DNA from: Lysobacteraceae bacterium
Lineage (GTDB): Bacteria > Pseudomonadota > Gammaproteobacteria > Xanthomonadales > Rhodanobacteraceae
Direction: 5' to 3'
Assembly (NCBI GenBank): GCA_004143945.1
Contig: SEHB01000002.1
Span: forward strand, 496,001-560,000
DNA: 64,000 nucleotides
In this document: one piece after another, positions 33,382 through 42,510 of the stretch
Numbering within the stretch: position 1 is the first letter of the stretch
Layout of the letters: each line of letters opens with the position of its first letter
The notes under the pieces: model-generated
Databases searched by the model: none
What the model was told of the DNA's origin: nothing
What the model saw: the letters and a program-made list of their open reading frames with translations, nothing else
Position numbers and translations under genes: made by a program

Positions 33382-35514
33382 ATGCCCAGCCCCGTTCGTC
33401 CCGTCCTGCTCGGAACCCTCGTCGCCGTCGCGTCCGCTGGCTGCGATCGCGCGACGCCGCCTGCCGCCACGGCCGAGGCGCCCGCGCCCGCGGTGGCTCC
33501 CGCTGCAACGACCGAGGCGATCGCGGCGGCCAAGCCCGCGCTTGGGAGCTTCGGCCTCGACCTCGCGGGCATGCGGCGCGACGCGCGCCCGGGCGACGAT
33601 TTCTACGAGTTCGCGAACGGCGCCTGGCTCGACCACACCGAGATCCCCGCGGACCGCTCGAGCTACAGCAGTTTCACGATGATCGTCGAGCAGGCCGAGA
33701 AGGACACGCGCGCGATCATCGAAGGCGCGGCGGCCAATCCCGACGCGCAGGGCGACGCGCGCCGCATCGGCGACTTCTACGCCGCGTTCATGGACGAGGC
33801 CGCGATCGAGCAGCGCGGCCTCGCGCCGCTGCAGCCCGAACTCGACGCGATCGCCGCGCTGGCGGACCGCGCCGCGCTCGCGCGCACGCTCGGTGCGAGC
33901 CTGCGCGCCGATGTCGACCTGCTCAATGCGACCGACTACTACACCGACCGGCTGTTCGGCCTGTGGGTTTCGCAGGACCTGCACCAGCCCGACCGCTACG
34001 CGCCGTACCTCGTGCAGGGTGGCCTCGGGCTGCCCGACCGCGACTTCTACCTCGAAGGCGGCCGCTTCACCGAACTGCGCCAGAAGTACGAGGCCTACGC
34101 GGCGCAGCTGTTCGGCCTCGCCGGCATCGCCGATGCGCAGGCGAAGGCCGCGCGCGTGCTCGCACTCGAAACGGCGATCGCACGCGCGCATGCGACGCAG
34201 GAGCAGACCAACGACGTGCAGAAAGGCGCGAACGCGTGGAAGCGCGCGGACTTCGCGCAACGCGCACCCGGCCTCGCCTGGGACGCGTTCTTCGACGCGG
34301 CCGGACTCTCGGCGCAGCAGGACTTCATCGTCTGGCAGCCCGATGCGGTCGGCGGCCTCTCGAAGCTCGTCGCCTCCGAGCCGCTCGACGCGTGGAAGGA
34401 CTGGCTCGCGTTCCACGCGCTCGATCGCGCGGCGCCTTACCTGCCCAGGGCCTGGGGCGATGCGCATTTCGCGTTCCACGGCAATGCGCTGTCGGGCACG
34501 CCGCAGCAGAAGGATCGCTGGAAGCGCGCGGTCGACGAGGTCAACGAGGCACTCGGCGAGGCGGTCGGCAAGCTCTATGTCGAGAAGCATTTCTCTCCCC
34601 AGACCAAGGCGCGCGCGGACGAGATGGTCAGGAACCTCGTCGCCGCGTTCGACAAGCGCATCGACGCGGTCGACTGGATGAGCGCCGAAACCAAGGCGCG
34701 CGCGAAGGCCAAGCTCGCGACGCTGCGGATCGGCATGGGCTATCCGGAGCGCTGGCGCGACTACTCCGCGCTCGAGGTCCGTCGCGACGACGCGCTCGGC
34801 AATGCCGGACGCGCCGGGCAATTCGAGTACCGCCGCAACCTCGCCAAGCTCGGCCAGCCGGTCGACCACGGCGAGTGGTTCCTGCTGCCGCAGACCGTCA
34901 ATGCGCTCAACGTGCCGCTCGAGAACCGCCTGATCTTCCCGGCCGCGATCCTGCAGCCGCCATTCTTCGACGCGGCGGCCGACGACGCGGTCAACTACGG
35001 CGCGATCGGCGGCGTGATCGGGCACGAGATCACGCACAGCTTCGACAACAGCGGCGCGCTGTTCGACGAATCCGGTCGACTCGCGAACTGGTGGACGAAG
35101 GAAGACCTCGAGCGCTTCGAAGCCGCGGGTGCCGCGCTCGCTGCGCAGTACGACCAGTACAAGCCGTTCCCCGACCTCGCGGTCAACGGCAAACTGACCC
35201 TCGGCGAGAACATCGCCGACGTCGCGGGCCTCGCGACCGCGTGGGACGGCTATGCACTCTCGCGCGCGGGCCGACCGGGCGAAGCGCTCGAGGGGTTCAC
35301 GCCCGAGCAGCGCTTCTTCCTCGGCTGGGCGCAGGCCTGGCGCAGCAAGGCGCGCGAACCGGCATTGCGCAACAGCATCCTGACCAACGTGCATGCGCCC
35401 GGGCGCTACCGCGCGCTGACCGTGCGCAACCTCGACGGCTGGTACCCCGCGTTCGACGTGCAGCCCGGCCAGGCGTTGTATCTCGCGCCAGAGCAGCGCG
35501 TGAAGGTCTGGTGA
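33382..35514 (+). CDS. M13-family (neprilysin-like) zinc metallopeptidase lipoprotein
   Basis: 710 residues. N-terminal signal peptide with lipobox VASAGC (Cys21), an Ala/Pro-rich linker, an M13_N domain starting GDDFYEFANGAWLDHTEIPA, and the catalytic M13 domain: NRLIFPAAILQPPFFD, zinc motif GHEITHSFDNSG (H548, E549, H552), and third ligand E609 in LGENIADVAGL. The C-terminal VHAPGRYRALTVRNLDGWYP and a tryptophan end are typical. It cleaves peptides in the periplasm or at the outer membrane; secreted peptidases of this family are numerous in Lysobacterales. Single gene. Confidence 0.95.
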   Translation: MPSPVRPVLLGTLVAVASAGCDRATPPAATAEAPAPAVAPAATTEAIAAAKPALGSFGLDLAGMRRDARPGDDFYEFANGAWLDHTEIPADRSSYSSFTMIVEQAEKDTRAIIEGAAANPDAQGDARRIGDFYAAFMDEAAIEQRGLAPLQPELDAIAALADRAALARTLGASLRADVDLLNATDYYTDRLFGLWVSQDLHQPDRYAPYLVQGGLGLPDRDFYLEGGRFTELRQKYEAYAAQLFGLAGIADAQAKAARVLALETAIARAHATQEQTNDVQKGANAWKRADFAQRAPGLAWDAFFDAAGLSAQQDFIVWQPDAVGGLSKLVASEPLDAWKDWLAFHALDRAAPYLPRAWGDAHFAFHGNALSGTPQQKDRWKRAVDEVNEALGEAVGKLYVEKHFSPQTKARADEMVRNLVAAFDKRIDAVDWMSAETKARAKAKLATLRIGMGYPERWRDYSALEVRRDDALGNAGRAGQFEYRRNLAKLGQPVDHGEWFLLPQTVNALNVPLENRLIFPAAILQPPFFDAAADDAVNYGAIGGVIGHEITHSFDNSGALFDESGRLANWWTKEDLERFEAAGAALAAQYDQYKPFPDLAVNGKLTLGENIADVAGLATAWDGYALSRAGRPGEALEGFTPEQRFFLGWAQAWRSKAREPALRNSILTNVHAPGRYRALTVRNLDGWYPAFDVQPGQALYLAPEQRVKVW

Positions 35515-35516
35515 CC

Positions 35517-35615
35517 GGCAAGAGCGGCGCAGCCGCGAACGTGATATTGCCTGTCCGCCGCGTGATGCGGTCTCCGGGTTTTGTCGATCGCGCCTGCGGC
35601 GCTCCTGCAGGTAAG
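35517..35615. repeat. REP-like pair of halves (GAGCGGCGCAGCCGCGA / CGCCTGCGGCGCTCCTGCAGG)
   Basis: Two opposed GC-rich halves, AGAGCGGCGCAGCCGCGAAC at 35521 and ATCGCGCCTGCGGCGCTCCT at 35587, separated by about 45 bp. The same pair occurs at 43496-43592, beside the RAYT gene, and single halves occur at 44251 and 44383. It lies just after the M13 peptidase stop. Confidence 0.7.
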
Positions 35616-35675
35616 CACCGATTTTCGCGCAGCGCGATCGTGGTTCGCTGCGATTCTGGTGCACGAACATGTGCG

Positions 35676-36323
35676 TCACTCGCGCTCGAAACGTGAGAGC
35701 TCGTCAAGGGCGGCGGTGGCGCGGCGGATGCTGGTGCCTGCGGCGCCGTCTTCGAGCCTGCGGCCTAGCGCGGCGCGCCGAGGGCTGTGTATCCAGCGGT
35801 GGAACAGCCAGGTGCCTGCGAGGCCGACGAGGCCGGTCGCGAGCAGGATCGGCACCAGGCGCGGTGCACGCGCGAGGATAGCGCCATCGCTGAACACGAC
35901 GAGCAAGGGCGCGCACAGGAACCACCATGGCAGGCCGGCGAGCCATCCGCTGACGAGATACGCGCGCCGAAGCCTCAGCAACTGCTGCTGGATCGCCACC
36001 ACCGGCGCGGCGTAATCGATGTGCGCGATGTGTCCCTGCACGATGCCGCCGGCGACGATCAGGCCGACGCAATATGCGTGGAGCGCCAGCGCCGACAGCA
36101 GTACCGGCAGGTTCGCCGCGTGTCCGGGCCAGTGCGACCCGAGCGCCAGCGCACCAGCGGCGCCGACCAGCATCTGCACGCCCTGTCCCCACGCGAGCGG
36201 TCGCAGGCCGCGCCGCGCGCGGTCCGTGCGCGCATCGCGCAGCAGTTGCAGGTTGAGTGCGTCCTGCCGCTCGAGGCGGCGGTCGAGCGTCTTCCACGCG
36301 TGCTTGAGGTCGTCGAGTTCCAT
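35676..36323 (-). CDS. Four-helix membrane protein paired with an ECF sigma factor (possible anti-sigma)
   Basis: 215 residues. A charged helical N-terminus (MELDDLKHAWKTLDRRLERQ onward to about residue 40) precedes membrane helices at about 47-63, 72-92, 122-144 and 156-174, then a cytoplasmic tail. No zinc-type anti-sigma motif (HxxxCxxC) and no known family is seen. The gene begins 13 bp after the sigma-factor stop. Its cytoplasmic N-terminal helices are in a position to hold the sigma factor at the membrane, so a role as an unorthodox anti-sigma factor is possible. The C-terminal RRATAALDELSRFERE lies close to the preceding REP. Confidence 0.7.
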   Translation of the reverse strand: MELDDLKHAWKTLDRRLERQDALNLQLLRDARTDRARRGLRPLAWGQGVQMLVGAAGALALGSHWPGHAANLPVLLSALALHAYCVGLIVAGGIVQGHIAHIDYAAPVVAIQQQLLRLRRAYLVSGWLAGLPWWFLCAPLLVVFSDGAILARAPRLVPILLATGLVGLAGTWLFHRWIHSPRRAALGRRLEDGAAGTSIRRATAALDELSRFERE

Positions 36324-36336
36324 GCGGGTGTCCACC

Positions 36337-36885
36337 TCAGTCTCCGAATTGGTCGCGGATGCGTTGCTTGAGGCGCCCGATGCGGGTCGCCACGTTGCTT
36401 TCACCGATGCCGAGCACCTCGGCGATTTCGCGCTGGCTGCGCTCGTCGAGGTACAGCAGGAGCAGCGCGCGATCGAGCGCGGGGAGCCCGTCGATCGCGC
36501 GATGCAGCGCGCGCAGGCCGTCGTCGCGCTCGCGCTCGGCATCGAGGCCATGCGCGGGCTCGACGAGCTGCTCGTCGAGTGGCAACGGCGGTTCGCGCGT
36601 GGCGCCGGATCGCGCATGCGAGATCGCGCAGTTCAGCGCGACGCGGTACATCCAGGTCGAGAACGGGCGTGCCTCGTCCCACTTCGGGAACGCCTTCCAG
36701 AGCTGCGCGCAGATCTCCTGCGCGAGGTCGCGGCGGTCTTCCGTGTCGCGACAGTAGGTATGCGCGACCTTGAGCACGATGCCGCGATGCCGCTCCAGCA
36801 GCGCGGCGAAGCGCGACTGGCGTTGGCCGAGCGCGGACGCGTCTGAGTGCCTTTCCATGCCCCGCGTGTCCCCTGCTGCGTTCAT
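36337..36885 (-). CDS. ECF-type RNA polymerase sigma factor
   Basis: 182 residues with region 2 (TYCRDTEDRRDLAQEICAQL, FSTWMYRVALNCAISHAR) and region 4 (LPALDRALLLLYLDERSQRE, IAEVLGIGESNVATRIGRLK). The start may be 36885 or the internal ATG 36858 (MERHSD); no site clearly decides. It is the first gene of a pair with the four-helix membrane protein and is probably released from it by an unknown signal. Target promoters are not evident. Confidence 0.9.
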   Translation of the reverse strand: MNAAGDTRGMERHSDASALGQRQSRFAALLERHRGIVLKVAHTYCRDTEDRRDLAQEICAQLWKAFPKWDEARPFSTWMYRVALNCAISHARSGATREPPLPLDEQLVEPAHGLDAERERDDGLRALHRAIDGLPALDRALLLLYLDERSQREIAEVLGIGESNVATRIGRLKQRIRDQFGD

Positions 36886-36933
36886 GCCCGGGTGATACGC
36901 GGCGACGCGCGGGATATCACACCGGTGCAGGCC

Positions 36934-37527
36934 TCAACGTGCCGAAATCGAATCGACGAACACGAGTTCGCAGGCGCCGGCGCCGCTGTCCTCGCGCGTG
37001 AGCGAACTCCTCCAGCGCCAGCCGTCGGCGCGGTGCGCTTCGACGAGGCGCCCGCGCAGGTCCACGACCTGTCCTTCGCGCACGCGCGCGAGGTCGCGCG
37101 CGACCGTGTCGTCGGCCGGGATCAGGTGCATGTTCGCGCTCGAGCGCACGATCTCGCGCGGCGGGATCGGGGGCTGGTCGCGCCAGCGGTAGTGGTAGAA
37201 GCGCGCGGACTGGCCGATCTCGAGCTGCGCGATCACCGCGCTGTCGGACATGCGACCCCAGCCGAGCGCGAGATCGGTCGGCGAGAGCTCGCTCTCGGTG
37301 CCGAACGTGTAGTCCTCGCGCGAGAGAACGCGTGCTTCGAGTTCGAAGTCCGCGAGCGGTGTCAGCTGGAAGCCCGCGAACTCGAACGACGCGTCGTCCG
37401 CCGGCGACGTCTGGCGCGGCTCGTCCGCGACCAGCGTGCCGGCCGCCTGCACGACCGGGCGCTGCGCGGCCCAGCGCGTCGCGCCGAATGCGAGCAACAC
37501 GATCGCCACCGCGACCCAGAACCGCAT
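36934..37527 (-). CDS. Membrane-anchored periplasmic protein of unknown function
   Basis: 197 residues: one N-terminal membrane helix (MRFWVAVAIVLLAFGATRWA) and a beta-rich domain outside, with FEFAGFQLTPLADFELEARV, LSREDYTFGTESELSPTDLA, GWGRMSDSAVIAQLEIGQSA and SARFYHYRW. The family is not recognised with certainty. Last gene of the tightly packed bdhA-patatin-TPR operon: its ATG overlaps the TPR stop as TGATG at 37525-37529. No role can be assigned. Confidence 0.7.
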   Translation of the reverse strand: MRFWVAVAIVLLAFGATRWAAQRPVVQAAGTLVADEPRQTSPADDASFEFAGFQLTPLADFELEARVLSREDYTFGTESELSPTDLALGWGRMSDSAVIAQLEIGQSARFYHYRWRDQPPIPPREIVRSSANMHLIPADDTVARDLARVREGQVVDLRGRLVEAHRADGWRWRSSLTREDSGAGACELVFVDSISAR

Positions 37528-37859
37528 CACGTGCCCCCTGTCTTCCCCAGCCGACGCAGGAACACCTGCATCTCCTTCGCGGCCTGCACGTCGCCGCGCG
37601 CCTGTGCCGCTTGCACGCCATGCTGCCATGCGGACGCGGCTTGCGCACGCTCACCGGCCTCGAGCAGCGCCCTGCCGAGCAGCTTCCATGCAGCCGAGTA
37701 CGCCGAGTCGAACGCGATCGCTTCGCGGAATGCTTCGGCCGCCGCCACGGTATCGCCCGCGCCGAGCAGGGCATTGCCGATCGAGAACCGGAGCAGCGCG
37801 CCGTCGCGAGAACCACCGACCTGCGCGCGCAGGCGCGCGAGCAGGTCGGTCGCGCTCAT
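37527..37859 (-). CDS. Small tetratricopeptide-repeat protein
   Basis: 110 residues, nearly all two to three TPR units: GALLRFSIGNALLGAGDTVA, AEAFREAIAFDSAYSAAWKL and LGRALLEAGERAQAASAWQH. No signal peptide. It is joined to both neighbours by overlapping start/stop codons (ATGA with patatin, TGATG with the anchored protein), so it is made in the same transcript. It probably holds protein partners in the cytoplasm; which ones is unknown. Confidence 0.8.
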   Translation of the reverse strand: MSATDLLARLRAQVGGSRDGALLRFSIGNALLGAGDTVAAAEAFREAIAFDSAYSAAWKLLGRALLEAGERAQAASAWQHGVQAAQARGDVQAAKEMQVFLRRLGKTGGT

Positions 37860-39109
37860 GGTTCCTCCGTGGTCGCCTGCATCGGCCGCTGCGCACGCGC
37901 CGCCGCCGGCGGTGCATCGAGGCCGATCCGATGGATGTCGTGCGTGACCACGCCGAGACTGCGCTCGGGCATTTCGAAGAAGCGCGGCTCGGCCAGGCTC
38001 TGCGTCATGTCGAGGCGGCCCGCGGACCAGTGCTCGCGCATCGCGGCCGGGCCGAACGCGTAGTCCTTGTACTGCTCCTCGTGGTGCTTGGCCTGGTAGA
38101 TCAGGTGCACGATGTTGAACACTCGGTCGCACAGCCACGGTTCGAGGTCGCGCGCGAGCGCGTCGGGCAGGCGCTGGTCCGGCAGGCGCTCGATCAGGCG
38201 ACCGATCGCGTTGCGCAGCTTCTGCATGCGCGCGACCGTGTCGGTGCCGAAGCGCGTGCGGCTCGAGTACTGGATGTCCTTCTGCCGCTCGAGCACGTCC
38301 ATCATCGAACGCGGCACCGCGCCGCGCGCGCTCCAGAGGTCCACCTGCAGCACCAGCGCGTCGCGCCGCGGCTGGGCACCGAGCACGTGGTCGAGCGGCG
38401 TGTTCGACACGAGCCCGCCGTCCCAGTAGGACTCCCCGTCGATCTCGATCGCGGGGAACGCGGGCGGCAACGCACCCGACGCGATCACGTGCGCGGCGCG
38501 GATCGGCTCGTTCGCGGAATCGAAGTAGCGCACGTTGCCGGTGCCGAGCGCGACCGCGCCGATCGACAGGCGCGTGTCGCCTTCGTTGATGCGGTCGAAA
38601 TCGACGAGCCGCTCGAGCGTCGCCTCGAGCGGCGTGGTGTCGTAGAAACTCGTCGCGGCCGGGCTGCCGTCGCAGTAGGCGAACGGCGGCACGAGACGCG
38701 GCGTGAAGAAGCCGCGCTGGCCGTGGGCGAGCGCACCGAGCGCACTGAGCGCTGCCAGGCCGGTGTCGAGCCCGAGGCTCGGCGGCAGCCACGCCGCGCC
38801 CGCGGCGAACGCCTGGAACGGCCAGCCGAGCACGCCCGCGGGTTCGCAGATCGTTTCCCAGAATTCGCGCAGCCGGTCGACGCGGTGTTCGGGCGCGTTG
38901 CCGGCGAGGATCGCCGCGTTGATCGCGCCGATCGAGGTGCCCGCGAACCAGCCCGGACGGATGCCCGCCTCGTGCAGCGCCTCGTACACGCCGCACTGGT
39001 ATGCCCCGAGCGCGCCCCCGCCCTGCAGCACGAGCGCGACGCACTCGTACGCGCGCGCGAGCGCGGCGGCATCGGTCGGGGCGGCCGGAGCGCGCGGCGC
39101 CCGGCTCAT
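37856..39109 (-). CDS. Patatin-like phospholipase
   Basis: 417 residues of the patatin (RssA/PHB-linked) family: oxyanion motif [14 protein letters not shown], nucleophile elbow GTSIG (serine), and the catalytic aspartate in [12 protein letters not shown]. Conserved DUF3734-like C-terminal half ([20 protein letters not shown]). Overlaps bdhA upstream by four bases and the TPR gene downstream by ATGA. In several proteobacteria a patatin of this type is encoded beside D-3-hydroxybutyrate dehydrogenase, suggesting a link to polyhydroxybutyrate or membrane-lipid turnover; the direct substrate is not known. Confidence 0.9.
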   Translation of the reverse strand: MSRAPRAPAAPTDAAALARAYECVALVLQGGGALGAYQCGVYEALHEAGIRPGWFAGTSIGAINAAILAGNAPEHRVDRLREFWETICEPAGVLGWPFQAFAAGAAWLPPSLGLDTGLAALSALGALAHGQRGFFTPRLVPPFAYCDGSPAATSFYDTTPLEATLERLVDFDRINEGDTRLSIGAVALGTGNVRYFDSANEPIRAAHVIASGALPPAFPAIEIDGESYWDGGLVSNTPLDHVLGAQPRRDALVLQVDLWSARGAVPRSMMDVLERQKDIQYSSRTRFGTDTVARMQKLRNAIGRLIERLPDQRLPDALARDLEPWLCDRVFNIVHLIYQAKHHEEQYKDYAFGPAAMREHWSAGRLDMTQSLAEPRFFEMPERSLGVVTHDIHRIGLDAPPAAARAQRPMQATTEEP

Positions 39110-39888
39110 TGCATGTGCCAGCCGTGGCTGACCGTGATGCTCTGGCCGGTCAGCGCGTTGGTCTCGAACGCGGCGAGGAACAGCGCGAGGTCGGCGACGT
39201 CGTCGACGGTCGTGAACTCGCCGTCGACGGTGTCCTTGAGCATGATCGTGCGCACGACCTCGTCTTCGCTGATGCCGAACTCCTTCGCCTGTTCGGGGAT
39301 CTGCTTCTCGACCAGCGGCGTGCGCACGAAGCCGGGGCAGATCACGTTCGCACGCACGCCCCTCGGCCCGCCTTCCTTCGCGACCACGCGCGCGAGCCCG
39401 AGCAGGCCGTGCTTGGCCGTCACGTACGGCGCCTTCAGTTTCGAGGCCTCGTGCGAATGCACCGAACCCATGTAGATGATCGCGCCGCCGGCGCCGCGCG
39501 CGTACATGTCGCGCAGGCACGCGCGCGTGGTCAGGAACGCACCGTCGAGGTGGATCGCGAGCATCTTGCGCCACTCGCCGAGGCTGAACTCTTCGACCGG
39601 CTTGACGATCTGGATGCCCGCGTTGGACACGAGGATGTCGACCTTGCCGAACGCGTCGACCACCGCCGCGACACCTGCGTCGACCTGCTGCTCGTCGGTC
39701 ACGTCCATCTTCACGCCGATCGCCTTCGCCCCGTCGTGGGAGATCTCGCGCGCGCTCGCCTGCGCGCCTTCGAGATCGAGGTCGGCGATCGCGACCGCTG
39801 CACCCTGCCGCGCGAACACTTCGGCGATCCGCTTGCCGATGCCGCTGGCCGCGCCCGTGACGATCGCCACCTTGCCATCGAGTTTCAT
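39106..39888 (-). CDS. bdhA: D-3-hydroxybutyrate dehydrogenase
   Basis: 260 residues, classical SDR with [25 protein letters not shown], active-site [20 protein letters not shown] (Ser, Tyr-x3-Lys) and the family-specific C-terminus [16 protein letters not shown]. It interconverts 3-hydroxybutyrate and acetoacetate with NAD in polyhydroxybutyrate use. First gene of the four-gene operon with patatin, TPR and anchored protein. Confidence 0.93.
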   Translation of the reverse strand: MKLDGKVAIVTGAASGIGKRIAEVFARQGAAVAIADLDLEGAQASAREISHDGAKAIGVKMDVTDEQQVDAGVAAVVDAFGKVDILVSNAGIQIVKPVEEFSLGEWRKMLAIHLDGAFLTTRACLRDMYARGAGGAIIYMGSVHSHEASKLKAPYVTAKHGLLGLARVVAKEGGPRGVRANVICPGFVRTPLVEKQIPEQAKEFGISEDEVVRTIMLKDTVDGEFTTVDDVADLALFLAAFETNALTGQSITVSHGWHMQ

Positions 39889-39924
39889 CGATCCGTCTCC
39901 ATCATCGCGGCATGCGCCGCAGGC

Positions 39925-39954
39925 AAAAAAAAGCGCCGCGTTTCAAGGCGGCGC
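39925..39954 (-). terminator. Intrinsic terminator downstream of ntrX
   Basis: On the minus strand GCGCCGCC TTGAAAC GCGGCGC is followed by eight T's (plus-strand A's 39925-39932). The stem is seven pairs with an eight-base loop (39933-39939 and 39948-39954). It follows ntrX by about 90 bp and lies just before bdhA, so it separates the two units. Confidence 0.85.
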
Positions 39955-40046
39955 AGAGGGAGTGTGATGAATCTGCTCTCTCTGACCGCGCCCCGACACC
40001 GAAGTTCCGCGTCGCAGCATGCGGCTGCGCGCCGTTGTGCAGGCGT

Positions 40047-41441
40047 TCATCGCTCGGCCTCGCGCCCGCCGACACGCAGGTCGATGTCGAGGTCCTTGAG
40101 CTTGCGGTAGAGGTGCGTGCGCTCCATTCCGACCGCCTTCGCGAGCTTGCCGACGCTGCCGCCGGCCGCGTCGAGCTGGTGCAGCAGGTACGCGCGCTCG
40201 AACTGTTCGCGCGCCTCGCGCAGCGGCAGGTTGAAGTCGAACGCGGCTGGCGTTCCGGCGGCGCCCGCAGGCGTCGCGGCCGCGGCCTGGCCGAGCGCGG
40301 ATTCGACTTCCTCGAGCGTGACGTCGCCGCCGCTGCCGAGCACGAGCAGGCGTTGCACGAGATTGCGAAGTTCGCGCAGGTTGCCGGGCCAGGCGTAGTG
40401 GCGCAGGCGGTTCTGCACCGCGACCGGGAAGTTGCGGTACGGCAGGGCGTCGCGGTTGGCGAACCAGTCGGCGTAGTAACGCAGCAGTTCGGGAATGTCG
40501 TCGCCGCGTTCGCGCAACGGCGGCATCGCGAGCGGCACGATGCGCAGCTGGTAATAGAGCTCCTCGCGGAAGCGTCCGGACGCGACGAGTGCCGCGAGAT
40601 CCTGGGCGGTCGCCGCGACGATGCGCGCGTCGATCGCGACCGGCTCGTGCCCGCCGCAGCGGATCAGGCTGCGTCGTTCGATCACGCTCGACAGCCGCAA
40701 CTGCAGTTCCGGATCGAGTTCGGCGACTTCGTCGAGGTAGAGCGTGCCGCCGTTCGCCTGTTCGATCAGCCCTTGCTGCGCGCCGCCGCCGTCTTCGCTG
40801 CCGAACAGCGCGAGGGCCGCGGTCTCGCGCGCGATCGCGCCCGCCGCCACCGTCACGAACGGACCGCCGCGGCGCGCGCTGCGTTCGTGCAGTGCGCGCG
40901 CAAGCGTTTCCTTGCCGGTGCCGGGTTCGCCGGTCACGAGCACGCCGGTGTCGTGCGCGGCGATCTTGTCGAGCTGCGCGCGCAGCGCCTGCATGCTCCT
41001 GCCGGAGCCGACGAGTTCGACCGGCGCGGGGAGCTGCCGGCGCAGGCCCTCGTTCTCGCGCTGGAGCCGGCCGGCCTCGAGCGCATGGCCGACCACGAGC
41101 AGCAGCTTCGCGAGCGAAATGGGCTTCTCGAGGAAGTCCCAGGCGCCGAGACGCGTCGCCTCGACCGCGGTTTCGACCGTGCCGTGGCCGGAGATCATGA
41201 TCACCGGGCACGGCAGCCCGCCGCGCTCGTTCCATTCGCGCAGCAGGCTGACGCCGTCGAGGTCGGGCATCCAGATGTCGAGCAGCACGACGTCGGGCCG
41301 CTGGCGGCGGCGCGCCTCGCGCGCGGCCGCGGCCGATTCGGCGAGGTCGACCTCGTATCCCTCGTCCTCGAGGATGTCGCGGATCGTCGCCCGGATGTCG
41401 GGTTCGTCGTCGACCACCAGCACGCGTGCGACCGCTGCCAT
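40047..41441 (-). CDS. ntrX: NtrX-type response regulator lacking the GAFTGA loop
   Basis: 464 residues: receiver domain (VDDEPD; phosphoacceptor D55 in VLLDIWMPD; lysine in FLEKPIS), AAA+ domain with Walker A GEPGTGKE (171-178) and Walker B in TLYLDEV, and a C-terminal Fis-type helix (GGSVGKLAKAVGMERTHLYR then KLKDLDIDL). The sigma-54-contacting GAFTGA loop is absent: where it belongs the sequence reads FGSEDGGGAQQGLIEQANGG. It therefore probably does not activate sigma-54 promoters. Its partner kinase NtrY is 3 kb away, separated by oppositely oriented genes. Start 41441 (MAAVARVLVVDDEP) opens the receiver. Confidence 0.9.
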   Translation of the reverse strand: MAAVARVLVVDDEPDIRATIRDILEDEGYEVDLAESAAAAREARRRQRPDVVLLDIWMPDLDGVSLLREWNERGGLPCPVIMISGHGTVETAVEATRLGAWDFLEKPISLAKLLLVVGHALEAGRLQRENEGLRRQLPAPVELVGSGRSMQALRAQLDKIAAHDTGVLVTGEPGTGKETLARALHERSARRGGPFVTVAAGAIARETAALALFGSEDGGGAQQGLIEQANGGTLYLDEVAELDPELQLRLSSVIERRSLIRCGGHEPVAIDARIVAATAQDLAALVASGRFREELYYQLRIVPLAMPPLRERGDDIPELLRYYADWFANRDALPYRNFPVAVQNRLRHYAWPGNLRELRNLVQRLLVLGSGGDVTLEEVESALGQAAAATPAGAAGTPAAFDFNLPLREAREQFERAYLLHQLDAAGGSVGKLAKAVGMERTHLYRKLKDLDIDLRVGGREAER

Positions 41442-41534
41442 CTTCCGCCCGGCGTTGCGAAAAGGAGACAGCGAGCATAGCGCAGCGGGCGCCGCGCTTC
41501 GATGGCTCGTCGAAGCCGCTTCCACCTGTGTCGC

Positions 41535-41636
41535 GGGAGGGGCTTGAGCCCCGAGCTCCCGGCGCCCCCCATCGGGACTGAAGTCCCTCCCGTGCCGAAC
41601 TTCCGCTCGCCTTGTGGGAGGGGCTTCAGCCCCGAG
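41535..41636. repeat. Three half-sites of the GGGGCTGAAGCCCC repeat family
   Basis: GGGAGGGGCTTGAGCCCCGAG (41535), ATCGGGACTGAAGTCCCTCC (41571) and CTTGTGGGAGGGGCTTCAGC (41611) are related to the arms of the inverted repeat at 33178. Together they fill the gap between ntrX and the glycosyltransferase genes; no gene or promoter stands out. Confidence 0.7.
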
Positions 41637-41727
41637 CCGTTGGCACGCAACTGCAACGTGCAGCCCCGCCGCAACGCGCGCGCGAATCCCTGCGCTACCC
41701 TGTGCGCCCGTTCCGACACCGCCGCGC

Positions 41728-42510
41728 ATGCCCGCCTCGCCCGATCGCCCACGCCTCTCCGCCTGCATCATCACGCTCGACGAAGCCGACCGCATCGACG
41801 CCTGCCTCGACTCGCTCGCGTTCTGCGACGAGATCGTCGTCGTCGATTCGGGATCGACCGACGGCACGCGCGAACGCGCGGAGGCGAAGGGCGCGCGCGT
41901 GATCGAGCGTGCGTTCGAAGGCTACCGTGCGCAGAAGGCGTTCGCGGTCGGCGCGGCCGCGCACGACTGGGTGCTCTGCCTCGATGCGGACGAGCGGGTG
42001 ACCCCCGCGCTGCGCGCATCGATCGAGCGCGCGCGCGACGCGGGCTTCGCCGATGCGGCCGGTTACCGTTTCGCGCGCCTGACGAACTACTTCGGCGCAC
42101 CGCTGCGGCATGGCAATGCGTACCCGGACCGCGTGCTGCGCCTGTTCGATCGCCGCCGCGGCGGCTGGCGCGGCGGACGCGAGATCCACGAGCACGCGAG
42201 CGTGGACGGCGCGGTGGCGACACTCGAGGGTGACCTCGGACACGATGCGTACCGCTCGCTCGCCGACCAGCTCGCGCGCCTCGAGCGCTACGCCTGCATG
42301 ATGGCCGAACACATGCACGCGCGCGGACGACGCGCGCACGTCGCGAACCTGCTGCTCAACCCATGGTGGCGCTTCGTGCGCGGCTACGTCCTGCGTGGCG
42401 GCTTCCTCGACGGCTGGCGCGGGTTCGTCTACGCGTACGTCGAGGCGAACTACGCCGCGCAGAAGTTCATCAAGCTGTGGCTGCTCGAACGCGGGCATCC
42501 GATCCGGTGA
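41728..42510 (+). CDS. Glycosyltransferase family 2 (WaaE/KdtX-like)
   Basis: 260 residues of GT-A fold: LSACIITLDEADRIDACLDS, EIVVVDSGSTDGTRE, a DxD-like LCLDADERV, then HGNAYPDRVLRLFDRRRGGW and EIHEHASV, typical of lipopolysaccharide-core beta-glycosyltransferases of the WaaE/KdtX group. It acts on lipid-linked sugars at the inner face of the inner membrane. It overlaps the next glycosyltransferase gene by GTGA. Both lie between ntrX and ntrY on the opposite strand. The acceptor is unknown. Confidence 0.9.
   Translation: MPASPDRPRLSACIITLDEADRIDACLDSLAFCDEIVVVDSGSTDGTRERAEAKGARVIERAFEGYRAQKAFAVGAAAHDWVLCLDADERVTPALRASIERARDAGFADAAGYRFARLTNYFGAPLRHGNAYPDRVLRLFDRRRGGWRGGREIHEHASVDGAVATLEGDLGHDAYRSLADQLARLERYACMMAEHMHARGRRAHVANLLLNPWWRFVRGYVLRGGFLDGWRGFVYAYVEANYAAQKFIKLWLLERGHPIR

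Noticed and set aside
33238-35679. 813-codon minus-strand frame opposite the M13 peptidase
   Set aside because: No domain is readable in it, while the plus strand carries the HEITH zinc motif, signal peptide and full family length.
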